In this document: positions 31,182-39,342 of the stretch, piece by piece
Layout: the number at the start of each line of letters is the position of its first letter
Numbering within the stretch: position 1 is the stretch's first letter
DNA from: Erysipelotrichaceae bacterium
GTDB lineage: Bacteria; Bacillota_I; Bacilli_A; Erysipelotrichales; Erysipelotrichaceae
Length of the DNA: 42,361 bases
Assembly (NCBI GenBank): GCA_029101345.1
Contig: JAQXQU010000060.1
Location: forward strand, 1-42,361
Direction of reading: 5' to 3'
Notes under the pieces: generated by a model
What the model was told of the DNA's origin: nothing
Database searches by the model: none
Seen by the model: the letters and a program-made list of their open reading frames with translations, nothing else
Position numbers and translations under genes: made by a program

Positions 31182-32004
31182 ATTCAGAATCATCGCTGTT
31201 GATTTTGATGGAACACTGCTTAGAAGTGACAAGACCATTTCACCTTTTACCCGAAGAACCTTGCTAAAGGCTCATCGTGAGGGCTATCTGATTGTTCCAT
31301 GTACAGGAAGAGTTCTTTCTGGCATTCCTGATTTTATCAGCAAGCTCAACATCTGTGATTACTATATTACCTGCAATGGAGCAAATATCATTGATGCCAG
31401 GAGCAGCCAATCAATCGCCAATGCCTTCTTTCCCTATGAATTATCAGTTGACATCATGGAATATATGAAGGGTCTGAATACCTATTTTGACTGCTATAGC
31501 CATGAACTGGGCTATGTATCACAGTCATTCCTGGATAATCTTGAAGAATATGTTGGCAATAAGCAGATCAGGGAACTTGTCTTTAAGACAAGATCTGGTG
31601 TTGATGATCTGTTGTCATATGTCAAGGAAAGGCATTTGGAAATCGAAAAGATGCAGATGTTCTTCCGGGATGAAACCGAAAGGGAAGCGGCTATCCAGGG
31701 ATTAAGGGAGAATTTCAAGGACATTGTTGTCACATCCTCCTTAAAGAACAATGTTGAAATCAACTATCATACTGCCACCAAAGGCGAAGGAATCAGAAAG
31801 CTCTGTGCTTTTCTGGAAATACCTGTCAGTGAGGTCATTACCTTTGGCGATAGTTTCAATGATGAATCGATGCTGGATATTGGCAGCTTTGGCGTTGTCA
31901 TGGGAAATGGCGACTACGAATTAAAGAAAAAAGCCGATTATATCGCTGATAATAATGATAATGATGGCGTTGCCAAGGCAATCGTCGAGCTCCTGCTAAA
32001 GTGA
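31168..32004 (+). CDS. Cof-type HAD phosphatase, copy 1
   Basis: A 278-residue HAD protein: the catalytic VDFDGTLLRSD (motif I), PCTGRVLSG (motif II), a C2B-type cap in the middle, KGEGIRKL with its lysine (motif III) and TFGDSFNDESMLD (motif IV). It removes phosphate from small phosphorylated metabolites in the cytosol. Overlap with the aldolase by 14 bases suggests it acts on an intermediate or by-product of that sugar pathway, for example to relieve sugar-phosphate stress. A second one lies at 37072. Exact substrate unknown. Confidence 0.87.
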   Translation: MDKNRFRIIAVDFDGTLLRSDKTISPFTRRTLLKAHREGYLIVPCTGRVLSGIPDFISKLNICDYYITCNGANIIDARSSQSIANAFFPYELSVDIMEYMKGLNTYFDCYSHELGYVSQSFLDNLEEYVGNKQIRELVFKTRSGVDDLLSYVKERHLEIEKMQMFFRDETEREAAIQGLRENFKDIVVTSSLKNNVEINYHTATKGEGIRKLCAFLEIPVSEVITFGDSFNDESMLDIGSFGVVMGNGDYELKKKADYIADNNDNDGVAKAIVELLLK

Positions 32005-32054
32005 TTTCAAGCAGCAATCAATCATAAAAGACCTTAATTGCACATATAATTTCG

Positions 32055-32083
32055 TTGTTAGAAAAACGAGCGTTAGTTAAAAT
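32055..32083 (+). promoter_or_regulatory. Promoter of the ulaC-ulaA-ulaB operon
   Basis: TTGTTA (32055-32060), 17-base spacer, TAAAAT (32078-32083). The spacer contains AACGAGCGTT, a palindromic half-site pair that could be a specific operator. Confidence 0.65.
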
Positions 32084-32090
32084 ATAGATA

Positions 32091-32104
32091 GTTAAACGCT
32101 TTCA
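32091..32104 (-). promoter_or_regulatory. cre-like site at the ulaC transcription start
   Basis: The minus-strand reading TGAAAGCGTTTAAC matches 12 of 14 positions of the CcpA consensus and sits where RNA synthesis should begin, which fits catabolite repression. Confidence 0.55.
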
Positions 32105-32129
32105 AAATAAGCATTAAAGGGGTATTATC

Positions 32130-32585
32130 GTGTTAAAGAGTTTTGTTGAAAACAAACATGTCATCTTCTGTGATTCATTTGATGACTGGCGTGATGCTAT
32201 CAGAGCAGCAGCTCAGCCAATGATTGCAGATGGTACTATTGATGACGAATATATTGTCAAACTAATCAAGAATGTTGAAGAATGGGGCCCATATATCATC
32301 ATTGCACCAAATGTTGCAATGCCTCATTCATCAGTTGGCACTGGTGGCGTCCATAAGACAGCCATTGGTTTCATGAAGACGAAAAAGCCTGTAGTCTTTG
32401 ATCCAGAAGATGAATCAAAGAATGCTCAGCTGTTCTTCACTCTGGCTGCTGTTGACAATGAACAGCATCTAAATAATATGATGGCATTATCTGAAATGCT
32501 GATGAAAGATGGTATCATAGAAGATCTTCTGAATGCAAAAACCGAACAGGATCTTCTGGATATAAACAATAAGTATTCATTATAA
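32130..32585 (+). CDS. ulaC: Ascorbate-specific PTS enzyme IIA
   Basis: 151 residues with the IIA phospho-histidine in NVAMPHSSVG (H66) and the typical start in which an acidic WRDAIRAAAQP helix follows. It passes phosphate from HPr to UlaB. It begins with GTG 32130 behind AAAGGGG; no ATG is suitably placed. First gene of ulaC-ulaA-ulaB; in enterobacteria the order is A-B-C, so the rearranged order with IIA first is of the Gram-positive type. Confidence 0.9.
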   Translation: MLKSFVENKHVIFCDSFDDWRDAIRAAAQPMIADGTIDDEYIVKLIKNVEEWGPYIIIAPNVAMPHSSVGTGGVHKTAIGFMKTKKPVVFDPEDESKNAQLFFTLAAVDNEQHLNNMMALSEMLMKDGIIEDLLNAKTEQDLLDINNKYSL

Positions 32586-32602
32586 GAAAGGGGAAAAACA
32601 TA

Positions 32603-34102
32603 ATGACATTCTTAATGAACATTTGGGAGTTCTTTGCGAATAATTTCCTAAAGACTCCAGCTTACTTCATTGGTTTAATCGTTATCATCGGTTATATCCT
32701 ATTGAGAAAGAAGTGGTATGAAGTATTCTCTGGCTTCATCAAGGCTACTGTAGGTTACAAGATCCTGCTAGTTGGTTCTGGCGGCTTAAGCTCTACATTC
32801 AAGCCAATCATTTCTGCACTATCAAGCAAGTTCGGTATCGATGCAATGGTTCTTGATACTTACATCGGTCAGACTGCTGCACAGGGTGCTATTGAAGCAG
32901 TAGGCAAATCATTCTCTCAGGTTATGGTTCTATTGCTAATCGCTTTCGTTCTTAACATCGTATTGGTCAAGTTCCAGAAGATCACTAAGATGAGAGCTGT
33001 ATTCACTACTGGTCACGTTCAGACTCAGCAGGCTACATTCGCATTCTGGATCTTCCTTACATGCTTCCCTAAGTTAGGTGATACTCCAATGCTGATCCTA
33101 ATGGCTATCCTTCTTGGTCTATATTGGGCAGTTGGTTCTAACCTTACTGTTGAAACAGCTCAGAGACTTACTGATGGCGCTGGCTTCTGTGTTGCTCACC
33201 AGCAGATGTTTGGTATTGCAATTTATGAAATGCTTGGTGATAAGGTCTTCTCTAGAGGCGGCAAGTCTGCTAAGTCATTCGAAGACTATGAACTTCCAGG
33301 CTGGCTTTCAATGTTCAATGAAAATACAGTATCTACTGCTATCCTGATGTTACTATTCATCGGTGTTATCATGATCATCACAGGTAAGGATCTATTGGCT
33401 GCAGCTGGTGTTTATAAGGCTGGTGCTTCATTCTTCTTCTGTGTCCTTGATAATGCATTGGCATTTGCTGTTTATATGGCAGTATTACAGCTTGGTGTTC
33501 GTATCTTCGTTGGTGAACTTACTAACTCATTCCAGGGTATCACTAACAAGTTATTACCAGGTGCTGTTCCAGGTCTTGACTGTGCTGCATCTTACGGTTT
33601 CGGTTCCGCAAATGCTGTTACATTCGGTTTCATCTTCGGTGCTATCGGTCAGTTCTTGGCAATTGGTATCTTAATTGCTATGAAGTCTCCAGTAGTTGCA
33701 ATCGCTGGTTTCGTTCCTGTCTTCTTCGATAACGCAACTATTTCCGTATATGTAAATGCTAAGTCTGGTGCTAAGGCTGCTATGCTTGCATCATTCGTCA
33801 ATGGTTTACTGCAGGTATTCTGCTCTGTTGCTGCTGCTCAGTTCTTCGCAATTGGCGATGTAACTGTCTTAACTCAGACTGCTTCAGCTAAGGGCTGGAT
33901 GGCAATGTTCGACTGGTGTGTATTATGGCCTGCATTCGGTGTTATCATGCACTATGCTGGTTACGTTGGTGTTGTCATTGTTGCTGCTATCCTTATTGCT
34001 ATTCCTCAGATTCAGTACCGCAGAGATCCAGAAGGCTACTTCTTATGTGTTACTGACTGGGAAGCTTATAAAGAACACGTAAAAGAAAGGGAAGCTAAGT
34101 AA
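32603..34102 (+). CDS. ulaA: Ascorbate-specific PTS enzyme IIC permease
   Basis: A 499-residue polytopic protein of the UlaA family: FKPIISALSSKFGIDAMV, TGHVQTQQATFAFW and LDCAASYGFGSANAVTFGFIFGAIG are family-typical segments, in about eleven helices. It binds ascorbate and moves it across the membrane while UlaB phosphorylates it. It is preceded by AAAGGGG and has the strongly biased codons of a highly expressed gene. ulaB follows after 2 bases. Confidence 0.95.
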   Translation: MTFLMNIWEFFANNFLKTPAYFIGLIVIIGYILLRKKWYEVFSGFIKATVGYKILLVGSGGLSSTFKPIISALSSKFGIDAMVLDTYIGQTAAQGAIEAVGKSFSQVMVLLLIAFVLNIVLVKFQKITKMRAVFTTGHVQTQQATFAFWIFLTCFPKLGDTPMLILMAILLGLYWAVGSNLTVETAQRLTDGAGFCVAHQQMFGIAIYEMLGDKVFSRGGKSAKSFEDYELPGWLSMFNENTVSTAILMLLFIGVIMIITGKDLLAAAGVYKAGASFFFCVLDNALAFAVYMAVLQLGVRIFVGELTNSFQGITNKLLPGAVPGLDCAASYGFGSANAVTFGFIFGAIGQFLAIGILIAMKSPVVAIAGFVPVFFDNATISVYVNAKSGAKAAMLASFVNGLLQVFCSVAAAQFFAIGDVTVLTQTASAKGWMAMFDWCVLWPAFGVIMHYAGYVGVVIVAAILIAIPQIQYRRDPEGYFLCVTDWEAYKEHVKEREAK

Positions 34103-34104
34103 AA

Positions 34105-34386
34105 ATGATTAAAATTTTAGTTTGCTGTGCATCTGGTTCAGGCACTTCCATGTTAACTAAGTTAACTACAGAAAAGGCATGCAAGGCTTTAGGCATTGAA
34201 GCTACAGTTAGCCATGCGCCTATTTCCGAAGGTAAGTCAGCTGCCAGAAATTATGATTTGATCTTAACTGCTAAGAACTTTGTCAACACTTTCAATGGTG
34301 TCAGCACTAAGGTCGCTGCTGTTAAGAATCCTCTTTCAGTGGATGAAATCAAGGCCGCTTTGAAAGAATCTGGTTTCGCAGACTAA
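34105..34386 (+). CDS. ulaB: Ascorbate-specific PTS enzyme IIB
   Basis: A 93-residue IIB protein with the phospho-cysteine in LVCCASGSGTSML (C7/C8) and the short Rossmann-like fold of lactose/ascorbate IIB domains. It carries phosphate from UlaC to the sugar bound by UlaA. It starts 2 bases after ulaA and is followed by a terminator-like stem before the next gene. Confidence 0.9.
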   Translation: MIKILVCCASGSGTSMLTKLTTEKACKALGIEATVSHAPISEGKSAARNYDLILTAKNFVNTFNGVSTKVAAVKNPLSVDEIKAALKESGFAD

Positions 34387-34399
34387 TTAGCTTTTAAGT

Positions 34400-34431
34400 A
34401 AAGGCCGGCAATTAAGCTGGCCTTTATTTTT
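34400..34431 (+). terminator. Terminator or attenuator after ulaB
   Basis: AAAGGCCGGC (34400-34409) pairs with GCTGGCCTTT (34416-34425, one G-T) with loop AATTAA and ATTTTT. It would set PTS expression above that of the downstream ula genes, which have no clear promoter of their own. Confidence 0.85.
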
Positions 34432-34448
34432 CTAAAGGAGGAAATCGT

Positions 34449-35486
34449 ATGAGATTTGAAAAAAAGCATTTAGATGATATCAAGAGATGCTATTGTGCTA
34501 GCCACATGGATATCGATGATGAAACAATTGTCTTCTTTGCATCAGAAGATCCTGAAAGTACAGCTAAGGCTTACTATGGTGAAAACTTTGAAAAGAGTGA
34601 GTACTTATGGAATGATCGTGGCGGCTGCATGTCCATCATTCCATTTGCCACAAGAAAAGGAGAATTCCTGGCTGTCAATGAATTCTATCTGAAAGTATCG
34701 CCTAGCCACGCAAAGCTCGTTTGGGGTAAGAAGACGGAAGAAGGATATGAAGTCAAGGATGTCATGAATCTTCCTTATCTGCATAGATTTGATATCTATC
34801 ATGTAAATGGCAAGGACTATTTCATTGGTGCGACAATTGCCAGAGACAAATGTGAAAAGAATGACTGGACAAGACCAGGCCAGATCTATGTTGGTGAAGT
34901 ACCAGCTGATCCAGCAACTGATCATATTGTTTTAAGACAGATTGGTGATGGCTATTTCCATAACCATGGCTATTCCAGAGGCACTAAGGATGGCAAAGTC
35001 TGTGGCTATTTTGGTTCAGATCAGGGCATTGTCAGAGTTACTCCGCCATATGCTGAAGGAGAAGACTGGAAAGTTGAAAAGATCATGGATGGCCGCATTT
35101 CAGAAATAGCTCTTTGTGATCTTGACAATGATGGCAATGATGAAATCATGACTATTGAACCATTCCATGGCAATACTATCAAAATCTACCATGTCAATGG
35201 CAATGGTGAATATGAAGAAGTCTGGAAGTATGAAAACGAAATCGACTTCGCTCATGCCTTGGTAGGTACTACCTTGAATGGCGTCAATTCCTTTGTGGCA
35301 GGTGTCAGAAGAATTGATTGTGAATTATTCACAGTCCAGTATGTAGATGGCAAATATGTTGTGGAATATGTCGAAAAGGGCGTAGGTCCAGCCAATATTG
35401 ATGTCATCCATACCAAGAATGGAGACTATATCCTTTCTGCTAACCATACAATGAATGAAGCTGCTATCTATAAGGTAATGGAGTAG
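34449..35486 (+). CDS. Uncharacterised cytosolic FG-GAP/VCBS-type propeller protein of the ula operon
   Basis: 345 residues without signal peptide or membrane span. A calcium-binding-like [11 protein letters not shown] lies near residue 225, in an FG-GAP/VCBS setting. Short blade-like units recur: [49 protein letters not shown] and [13 protein letters not shown], suggesting a beta-propeller of six or seven blades. FG-GAP proteins are mostly exported, so a cytosolic one placed between PTS genes and UlaF/UlaE is unusual. AAAGGAGG precedes ATG 34449, and the next gene is 4 bases away. It might be a lactonase, epimerase or dehydratase of sugar acids; nothing in the sequence proves a reaction. Confidence 0.75.
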   Translation: MRFEKKHLDDIKRCYCASHMDIDDETIVFFASEDPESTAKAYYGENFEKSEYLWNDRGGCMSIIPFATRKGEFLAVNEFYLKVSPSHAKLVWGKKTEEGYEVKDVMNLPYLHRFDIYHVNGKDYFIGATIARDKCEKNDWTRPGQIYVGEVPADPATDHIVLRQIGDGYFHNHGYSRGTKDGKVCGYFGSDQGIVRVTPPYAEGEDWKVEKIMDGRISEIALCDLDNDGNDEIMTIEPFHGNTIKIYHVNGNGEYEEVWKYENEIDFAHALVGTTLNGVNSFVAGVRRIDCELFTVQYVDGKYVVEYVEKGVGPANIDVIHTKNGDYILSANHTMNEAAIYKVME

Positions 35487-35490
35487 TAAT

Positions 35491-36183
35491 ATGCTAGAGA
35501 AATTAAAAGAAGAAGTATTCAAAGCCAATCTGGAACTGCCAAAATATGGACTTGTTGTCTTTACTTGGGGCAATGTTTCCGGCATTGACCGCGAAAAGGG
35601 ACTTGTTGTCATTAAGCCATCAGGTGTTGATTATGACAAGATGACTGCTGAAGATATGGTTGTCACTGATTTGGAGGGCAATGTTGTTGAAGGCAAGCTG
35701 AAGCCATCATCTGATCTGATGACTCATCTTGAATTCTATAAGAACTTCCCTAATATCGGTGGTGCAGTCCATACTCATTCGCAGAATGCAGTTGCCTGGG
35801 CCCAGGCAGGCATGGATATTCCGGCACTTGGAACTACGCATGGCGACTATTTCTATGGACCTGTTCCATGTACTAGATATCTGACTAAAGAAGAAATTGC
35901 CGGTGCCTATGAATTAAATACTGGCAAGGTCATCATTGAGACTTTCAAGTCAAGAAACATCAATCCTGATTATATGCCAGCTGTCAATGTCAGAAGCCAT
36001 GGTCCTTTCACCTGGGGCAAGAATCCAATGGATGCCGTTCACAACGCTGTTGTCATGGAAGAATTGGCGTCAATGGCTATCAAGACTTTAGCAATCAATC
36101 CACAAGTGCCTTCTATGCAGCAGGAACTGCTTGATAAGCACTTTTTAAGAAAACATGGTCCTGGAGCATACTATGGCCAATAG
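35491..36183 (+). CDS. ulaF: L-ribulose-5-phosphate 4-epimerase
   Basis: A 230-residue class II aldolase-fold enzyme with the complete AraD/UlaF pattern: [43 protein letters not shown] (zinc His pair), [14 protein letters not shown] (catalytic Asp, as THADYF in AraD), [10 protein letters not shown] (third His) and the end GPGAYYGQ with the C-terminal Tyr. It converts L-ribulose-5-P to D-xylulose-5-P, which enters the pentose phosphate route. It starts 4 bases after the FG-GAP protein gene and overlaps the second ulaE by 11 bases. Confidence 0.95.
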   Translation: MLEKLKEEVFKANLELPKYGLVVFTWGNVSGIDREKGLVVIKPSGVDYDKMTAEDMVVTDLEGNVVEGKLKPSSDLMTHLEFYKNFPNIGGAVHTHSQNAVAWAQAGMDIPALGTTHGDYFYGPVPCTRYLTKEEIAGAYELNTGKVIIETFKSRNINPDYMPAVNVRSHGPFTWGKNPMDAVHNAVVMEELASMAIKTLAINPQVPSMQQELLDKHFLRKHGPGAYYGQ

Positions 36184-37039
36184 ACCATATTTATTAGGCA
36201 TGTATGAAAAGGCTCTTCCTGCTGATCTTACTTGGAAGGAAAAGCTTGAAGGTGCCAAGGAATGTGGCTTTGACTGGATTGAAATCTCCATTGATGAATC
36301 AGATGCCAAAGTAGCCCGTCTTGATTGGACTAAAGAAGAAAGAGATGAACTGGTCAGGCTGATGAAGGAAACTGGTACACCAATCTATACCATGTGCTTC
36401 TCATCCCAAAGGAAATACTCTTTGGGCTGTCTAAATCCAGAGATTCATGCAAAGGCCATGGCCAATATGCAAAAAGCAGTTGATCTGGCTGCTGATTTAG
36501 GTATCAGGATCATTCAGTTAGCAGGCTATGATGCTTATTATGAGCCTCGTAGCAAGGCTACTGAAGAGGAATTTTTGAAGAATCTGAAAATTGCGACAGA
36601 AATGGCCGCAAGGAAGGGCATCATTCTGGCTTTTGAAACCATGATGGATACTGATTTCCTCAATACGGTTGAGAAGGGTGTCAATTTCTGCAAGCAGGTC
36701 AATAGTCCATATCTTGGTGTTTATCCAGATATTGGCAATCTGGTCTCAGCTCGTCATGACTATGGCTATAAGACTTCAGTTGTCGAAGATCTTAAAAAAG
36801 GTGCTGGCAGAATCTTTGCCTGCCACCTTAAGGAAACTGCACCAGGCAAGGATCGCAATGTCCCTTGGGGCAGCGGACTTACTGATTATGTCACTGATAT
36901 CAAGGTTTTAAAGGACATGGGTGTCAGGATGTTCAATGGCGAATTCTGGTATACAGACCAGCCAGACTGGAAAGCTTATTGCAAGGAAGCCAATGTCTTT
37001 CTTAGGGATAAGCTCGATCAGGTCTTTAATGAAGAATAG
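36173..37039 (+). CDS. ulaE: L-ribulose/L-xylulose-5-phosphate 3-epimerase, copy 2 (UlaE)
   Basis: About 288 residues from ATG 36173, which has GGAG six bases upstream and gives the normal UlaE start [19 protein letters not shown]; an ATG six codons earlier lacks a ribosome site. Metal ligands are visible in LAFETMMD (Glu), YPDIGN (Asp), CHLKET (His) and NGEFWYTD (Glu). [14 protein letters not shown] and [12 protein letters not shown] closely follow E. coli UlaE, closer than copy 1 does. This is therefore the likely canonical 3-epimerase, beside ulaF. A terminator follows directly. Confidence 0.92.
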   Translation: MANRPYLLGMYEKALPADLTWKEKLEGAKECGFDWIEISIDESDAKVARLDWTKEERDELVRLMKETGTPIYTMCFSSQRKYSLGCLNPEIHAKAMANMQKAVDLAADLGIRIIQLAGYDAYYEPRSKATEEEFLKNLKIATEMAARKGIILAFETMMDTDFLNTVEKGVNFCKQVNSPYLGVYPDIGNLVSARHDYGYKTSVVEDLKKGAGRIFACHLKETAPGKDRNVPWGSGLTDYVTDIKVLKDMGVRMFNGEFWYTDQPDWKAYCKEANVFLRDKLDQVFNEE

Positions 37040-37064
37040 GCTAGTCAATGCTACTAGCCTTTTT
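37039..37064 (+). terminator. Terminator after the second ulaE
   Basis: GGCTAGT (37039-37045) with ACTAGCC (37053-37059), loop CAATGCT, TTTTT. It begins inside the stop codon and ends 8 bases before the HAD start, so the HAD gene must rely on read-through or an unseen promoter. Confidence 0.82.
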
Positions 37065-37071
37065 AGTGAAT

Positions 37072-37878
37072 ATGATTAAACTGATTGTTTGTGATTGTGA
37101 TGGAACCCTTCTTAATAGCAAGAAGAAGGTTGATGAAGGAATAGGTCAGCTGATGCCAGAACTTGAAAAAAGGGGCATTATATTGACGATTGCTACAGGC
37201 AGAAATGAGGAGCTAGTCGATCATTATATAGATGAAATAGGTATCAAAGCCCCCTATATTACTGATAATGGAGCAACGATCCATCGTTTGCATCAGCTTG
37301 AAAAGATCTATGAAATACCAAGGGAATACAATAAGACGATTATTGATATTCTATTGGAACTGGATGTGCCTTTTGTCTACTTTGCCAAGGAAAGATCGTT
37401 ATTGTACCGGAATTCAGACTTCTTTGCAAAAAGGCTCAAGCCTTTCTTTGACAGGAAACTGATTGATGTTTTTGGAAAAGATACTGATGTTACAAATGAC
37501 CATGTTTTCAAAATCACCATGGATTTCAAGTCTCTTAGTCCTTCAGTTAGAAGCGAAACAGTAGATAAAGTCAAGAAACTATGCCCCCAAGTCAACTTTG
37601 GACCAGGAGAAGGCGATGTCTACTCCCTTAACTTCATAAAAGCAGGCAAAGGCAATGCCCTAAGGGAAATCATGGCTATGCTTGGTATCAGGAAGGAAGA
37701 AGTCATTGCCTTTGGTGATAATTTCAATGATTTGCCATTATTAAAAGAGGCTGGCAAGGCAATAGTCATGGCTAATGCCGAAGAAGATCTTAAGGCTCTG
37801 GGGTATGAAATCTGCGGCGATAATGATCACCTGGGTGTCAGTACCTATCTGAAAGAAATGCTGGGCATCAAACCGTAA
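37072..37878 (+). CDS. Cof-type HAD phosphatase, copy 2
   Basis: About 268 residues from ATG 37072 (MIKLIVCDCDGTLLNSKK), the natural start of this family; the longer reading from 37048 adds an unlikely hydrophobic leader encoded by the preceding terminator stem. Motif I is CDCDGTLLNS, motif II IATGRNEEL, motif III is in KAGKGNAL and motif IV AFGDNFNDLPLL. Cytosolic sugar-phosphate phosphatase by family. It follows the ula genes but behind a terminator, so the link to ascorbate use is weaker than for the first copy. Confidence 0.85.
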   Translation: MIKLIVCDCDGTLLNSKKKVDEGIGQLMPELEKRGIILTIATGRNEELVDHYIDEIGIKAPYITDNGATIHRLHQLEKIYEIPREYNKTIIDILLELDVPFVYFAKERSLLYRNSDFFAKRLKPFFDRKLIDVFGKDTDVTNDHVFKITMDFKSLSPSVRSETVDKVKKLCPQVNFGPGEGDVYSLNFIKAGKGNALREIMAMLGIRKEEVIAFGDNFNDLPLLKEAGKAIVMANAEEDLKALGYEICGDNDHLGVSTYLKEMLGIKP

Positions 37879-37886
37879 TAAAGCAT

Positions 37887-37919
37887 AAAACTCCTAATGT
37901 CAGGCATTAGGAGTTTTCT
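37887..37919 (+). terminator. Terminator after HAD copy 2
   Basis: AAAACTCCTAATG (37887-37899) with CATTAGGAGTTTT (37905-37917), 13 bp, loop TCAGG region. Confidence 0.92.
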
Positions 37920-37930
37920 TGCTATAAGAA

Positions 37931-37950
37931 AAGGCTTCATCTGAAGCCTT
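37931..37950 (-). terminator. Terminator of degV
   Basis: On the minus strand AAGGCTTCA-GA-TGAAGCCTT followed by TTCTT; just after the degV stop. Confidence 0.8.
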
Positions 37951-37955
37951 GGTTG

Positions 37956-38780
37956 TTAATAGTCATAGGCAATGATGATTCCTTCATGTTCAACATAATA
38001 GGAATCAAGAGCTGTACAAAGACGTTCCTTGATATCGGCATCAGGGAACTTTTCCTTAATGAGATCATGGAAGTATTTAGTACCCTTTTCATTGAAGCAG
38101 TGGGCAATCCTGACCTTGCCGCCCTGATAGCCTTTATTCAGCATTTCTTCGAAGATTTTCTGGCAGGCCTTCTTTGATGTACGGCACTTGTTAATGATTT
38201 CAATGCGACCATCACTGGTTCTAGCACCGACCATTGAAAGCTTCAGGACATCAACTACAGTACAAAGGAAACGGGTAATCCGGCCATTGTTAGCCAGATT
38301 CTTAACAGATGAAGTCAAGAAGAAGACATTTGTATGTTTCAGATAATCGTCAATCCTATCCTTTAATGTTTTAAGATCCAGGCCTTCTCTAATGAGTTTA
38401 GCCATCATTTCAATATGCAGTTCCATTTCTGGACCTGTTGAATGGGAGTCAATGACTTCAACCTTATGGTCATTTTCTTCTTCGAAGAGTTCCTTGGCTT
38501 GCATGGCGGCATTATAGGAACCTGAAAGATTGGAAGAAATGGTAATGGCGATGTTGTCATTATCCTGATCAAAGGCCTCAAGCCATTCAGCGATATTTGG
38601 GCAGGCAGTTGAACTCTTTTCCTTTGTCTGCAACAAAAAATCAACCATTTCCCTGACATCAACACCTTCCTTATCAATATATTCCTTTTCAGAAGTGATG
38701 ATTTTCAAAGGGACAGTAGTATAGTTTGCGTCAGCGACCTCGAAGACATTTGATGACGAATCGGATATTATCTTGATCAT
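37956..38780 (-). CDS. DegV family fatty-acid-binding protein (FakB-like)
   Basis: 274 residues: IISDSSSNV at the start, STACPN, the ligand-contacting TISSNLSGSYNAAMQA, IDSHSTG, and TSSVKNLANNGRITRF in the second domain. DegV/FakB proteins bind an acyl chain and present it to the FakA kinase for phospholipid synthesis from exogenous fatty acids. The characteristic Ser and Arg positions appear intact, although the usual 'GG' before RI is NNG here. GAGG lies before ATG 38780. Monocistronic, divergent from the gamma-carbonic-anhydrase-like gene. Confidence 0.88.
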   Translation of the reverse strand: MIKIISDSSSNVFEVADANYTTVPLKIITSEKEYIDKEGVDVREMVDFLLQTKEKSSTACPNIAEWLEAFDQDNDNIAITISSNLSGSYNAAMQAKELFEEENDHKVEVIDSHSTGPEMELHIEMMAKLIREGLDLKTLKDRIDDYLKHTNVFFLTSSVKNLANNGRITRFLCTVVDVLKLSMVGARTSDGRIEIINKCRTSKKACQKIFEEMLNKGYQGGKVRIAHCFNEKGTKYFHDLIKEKFPDADIKERLCTALDSYYVEHEGIIIAYDY

Positions 38781-38841
38781 ATGCAGATACCTCTTTACCT
38801 AATGATACACCACTTGGATGGCTATTGCATGCTGGAAAGCT

Positions 38842-38847
38842 TATAAT
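38842..38847 (+). promoter_or_regulatory. -10 box seven bases before the gamma-carbonic-anhydrase-like start
   Basis: A consensus TATAAT ends at 38847 and the ATG is at 38854, the place where transcription would begin. If used, the message would be leaderless. No clear -35 at 17 bases. Confidence 0.45.
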
Positions 38848-38853
38848 AGAGAT

Positions 38854-39303
38854 ATGAAGTTTATTGCTGAAGATGCTGATGTCATTGGCAATGTCATCAT
38901 CAATGATGATGTATCAATCTATTATCATACAACCATCAGAACCGAAGCTGATGTCATTGAAATTGGAAAAGGCACCAATATCCAGGACAACTGTGTCATT
39001 CATACTGACAAAGGCTATGAAGTCCACATCGGTGAATATGTTACAATAGGACATAGTGCCATTGTCCATGGTTGCAGCATTGGTGATGAGACTATTGTAG
39101 GCATGGGAAGCATTATCATGAATGGTGCAGAAGTAGGCAGGCAATGCATGATTGGTGCTGGTACTCTTGTTACTGAGGGCAAAAAGATACCAGATGGATC
39201 ATTGGTCATGGGCAGTCCCTTTCGGATTGTCAGAACCCTGAGCGATGAAGAGAGAAAGAAACTTAAAGACAATGCTTTGCACTATATCGACAAGATGAAA
39301 TAA
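38854..39303 (+). CDS. Gamma-carbonic-anhydrase-like left-handed beta-helix protein
   Basis: 149 residues starting MKFIAEDADVIGNVIIN, the usual start of this family. Hexapeptide turns run through most of the chain, and three metal histidines are in place (NCVIHTDKG and IGHSAIVHGC). The tail (SPFRIVRTLSDEERKKL) is also typical. Whether it hydrates CO2 is not shown: many such YrdA-like proteins are inactive or unassigned. ATG 38854 is preferred to an upstream in-frame ATG at 38818 by homology, although no ribosome site precedes either; a TATAAT directly upstream suggests a leaderless start. Confidence 0.85.
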   Translation: MKFIAEDADVIGNVIINDDVSIYYHTTIRTEADVIEIGKGTNIQDNCVIHTDKGYEVHIGEYVTIGHSAIVHGCSIGDETIVGMGSIIMNGAEVGRQCMIGAGTLVTEGKKIPDGSLVMGSPFRIVRTLSDEERKKLKDNALHYIDKMK

Positions 39304-39324
39304 GAGGACTCATGGAGTCCTTTT
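39304..39324 (+). terminator. Short terminator between the gamma-carbonic-anhydrase-like gene and tex
   Basis: AGGACTC-ATG-GAGTCCT (39305-39321) followed by TTT; similar in sequence to the terminator after prs. Confidence 0.75.
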
Positions 39325-39342
39325 GCATGAAAGGAAGAAATT

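Noticed and set aside
37048-37071. ATG 37048 as the start of the second HAD protein
   Set aside because: It lies in the loop of the preceding terminator and adds a non-homologous leader; MIKLIVCDCDG at 37072 is the family start.
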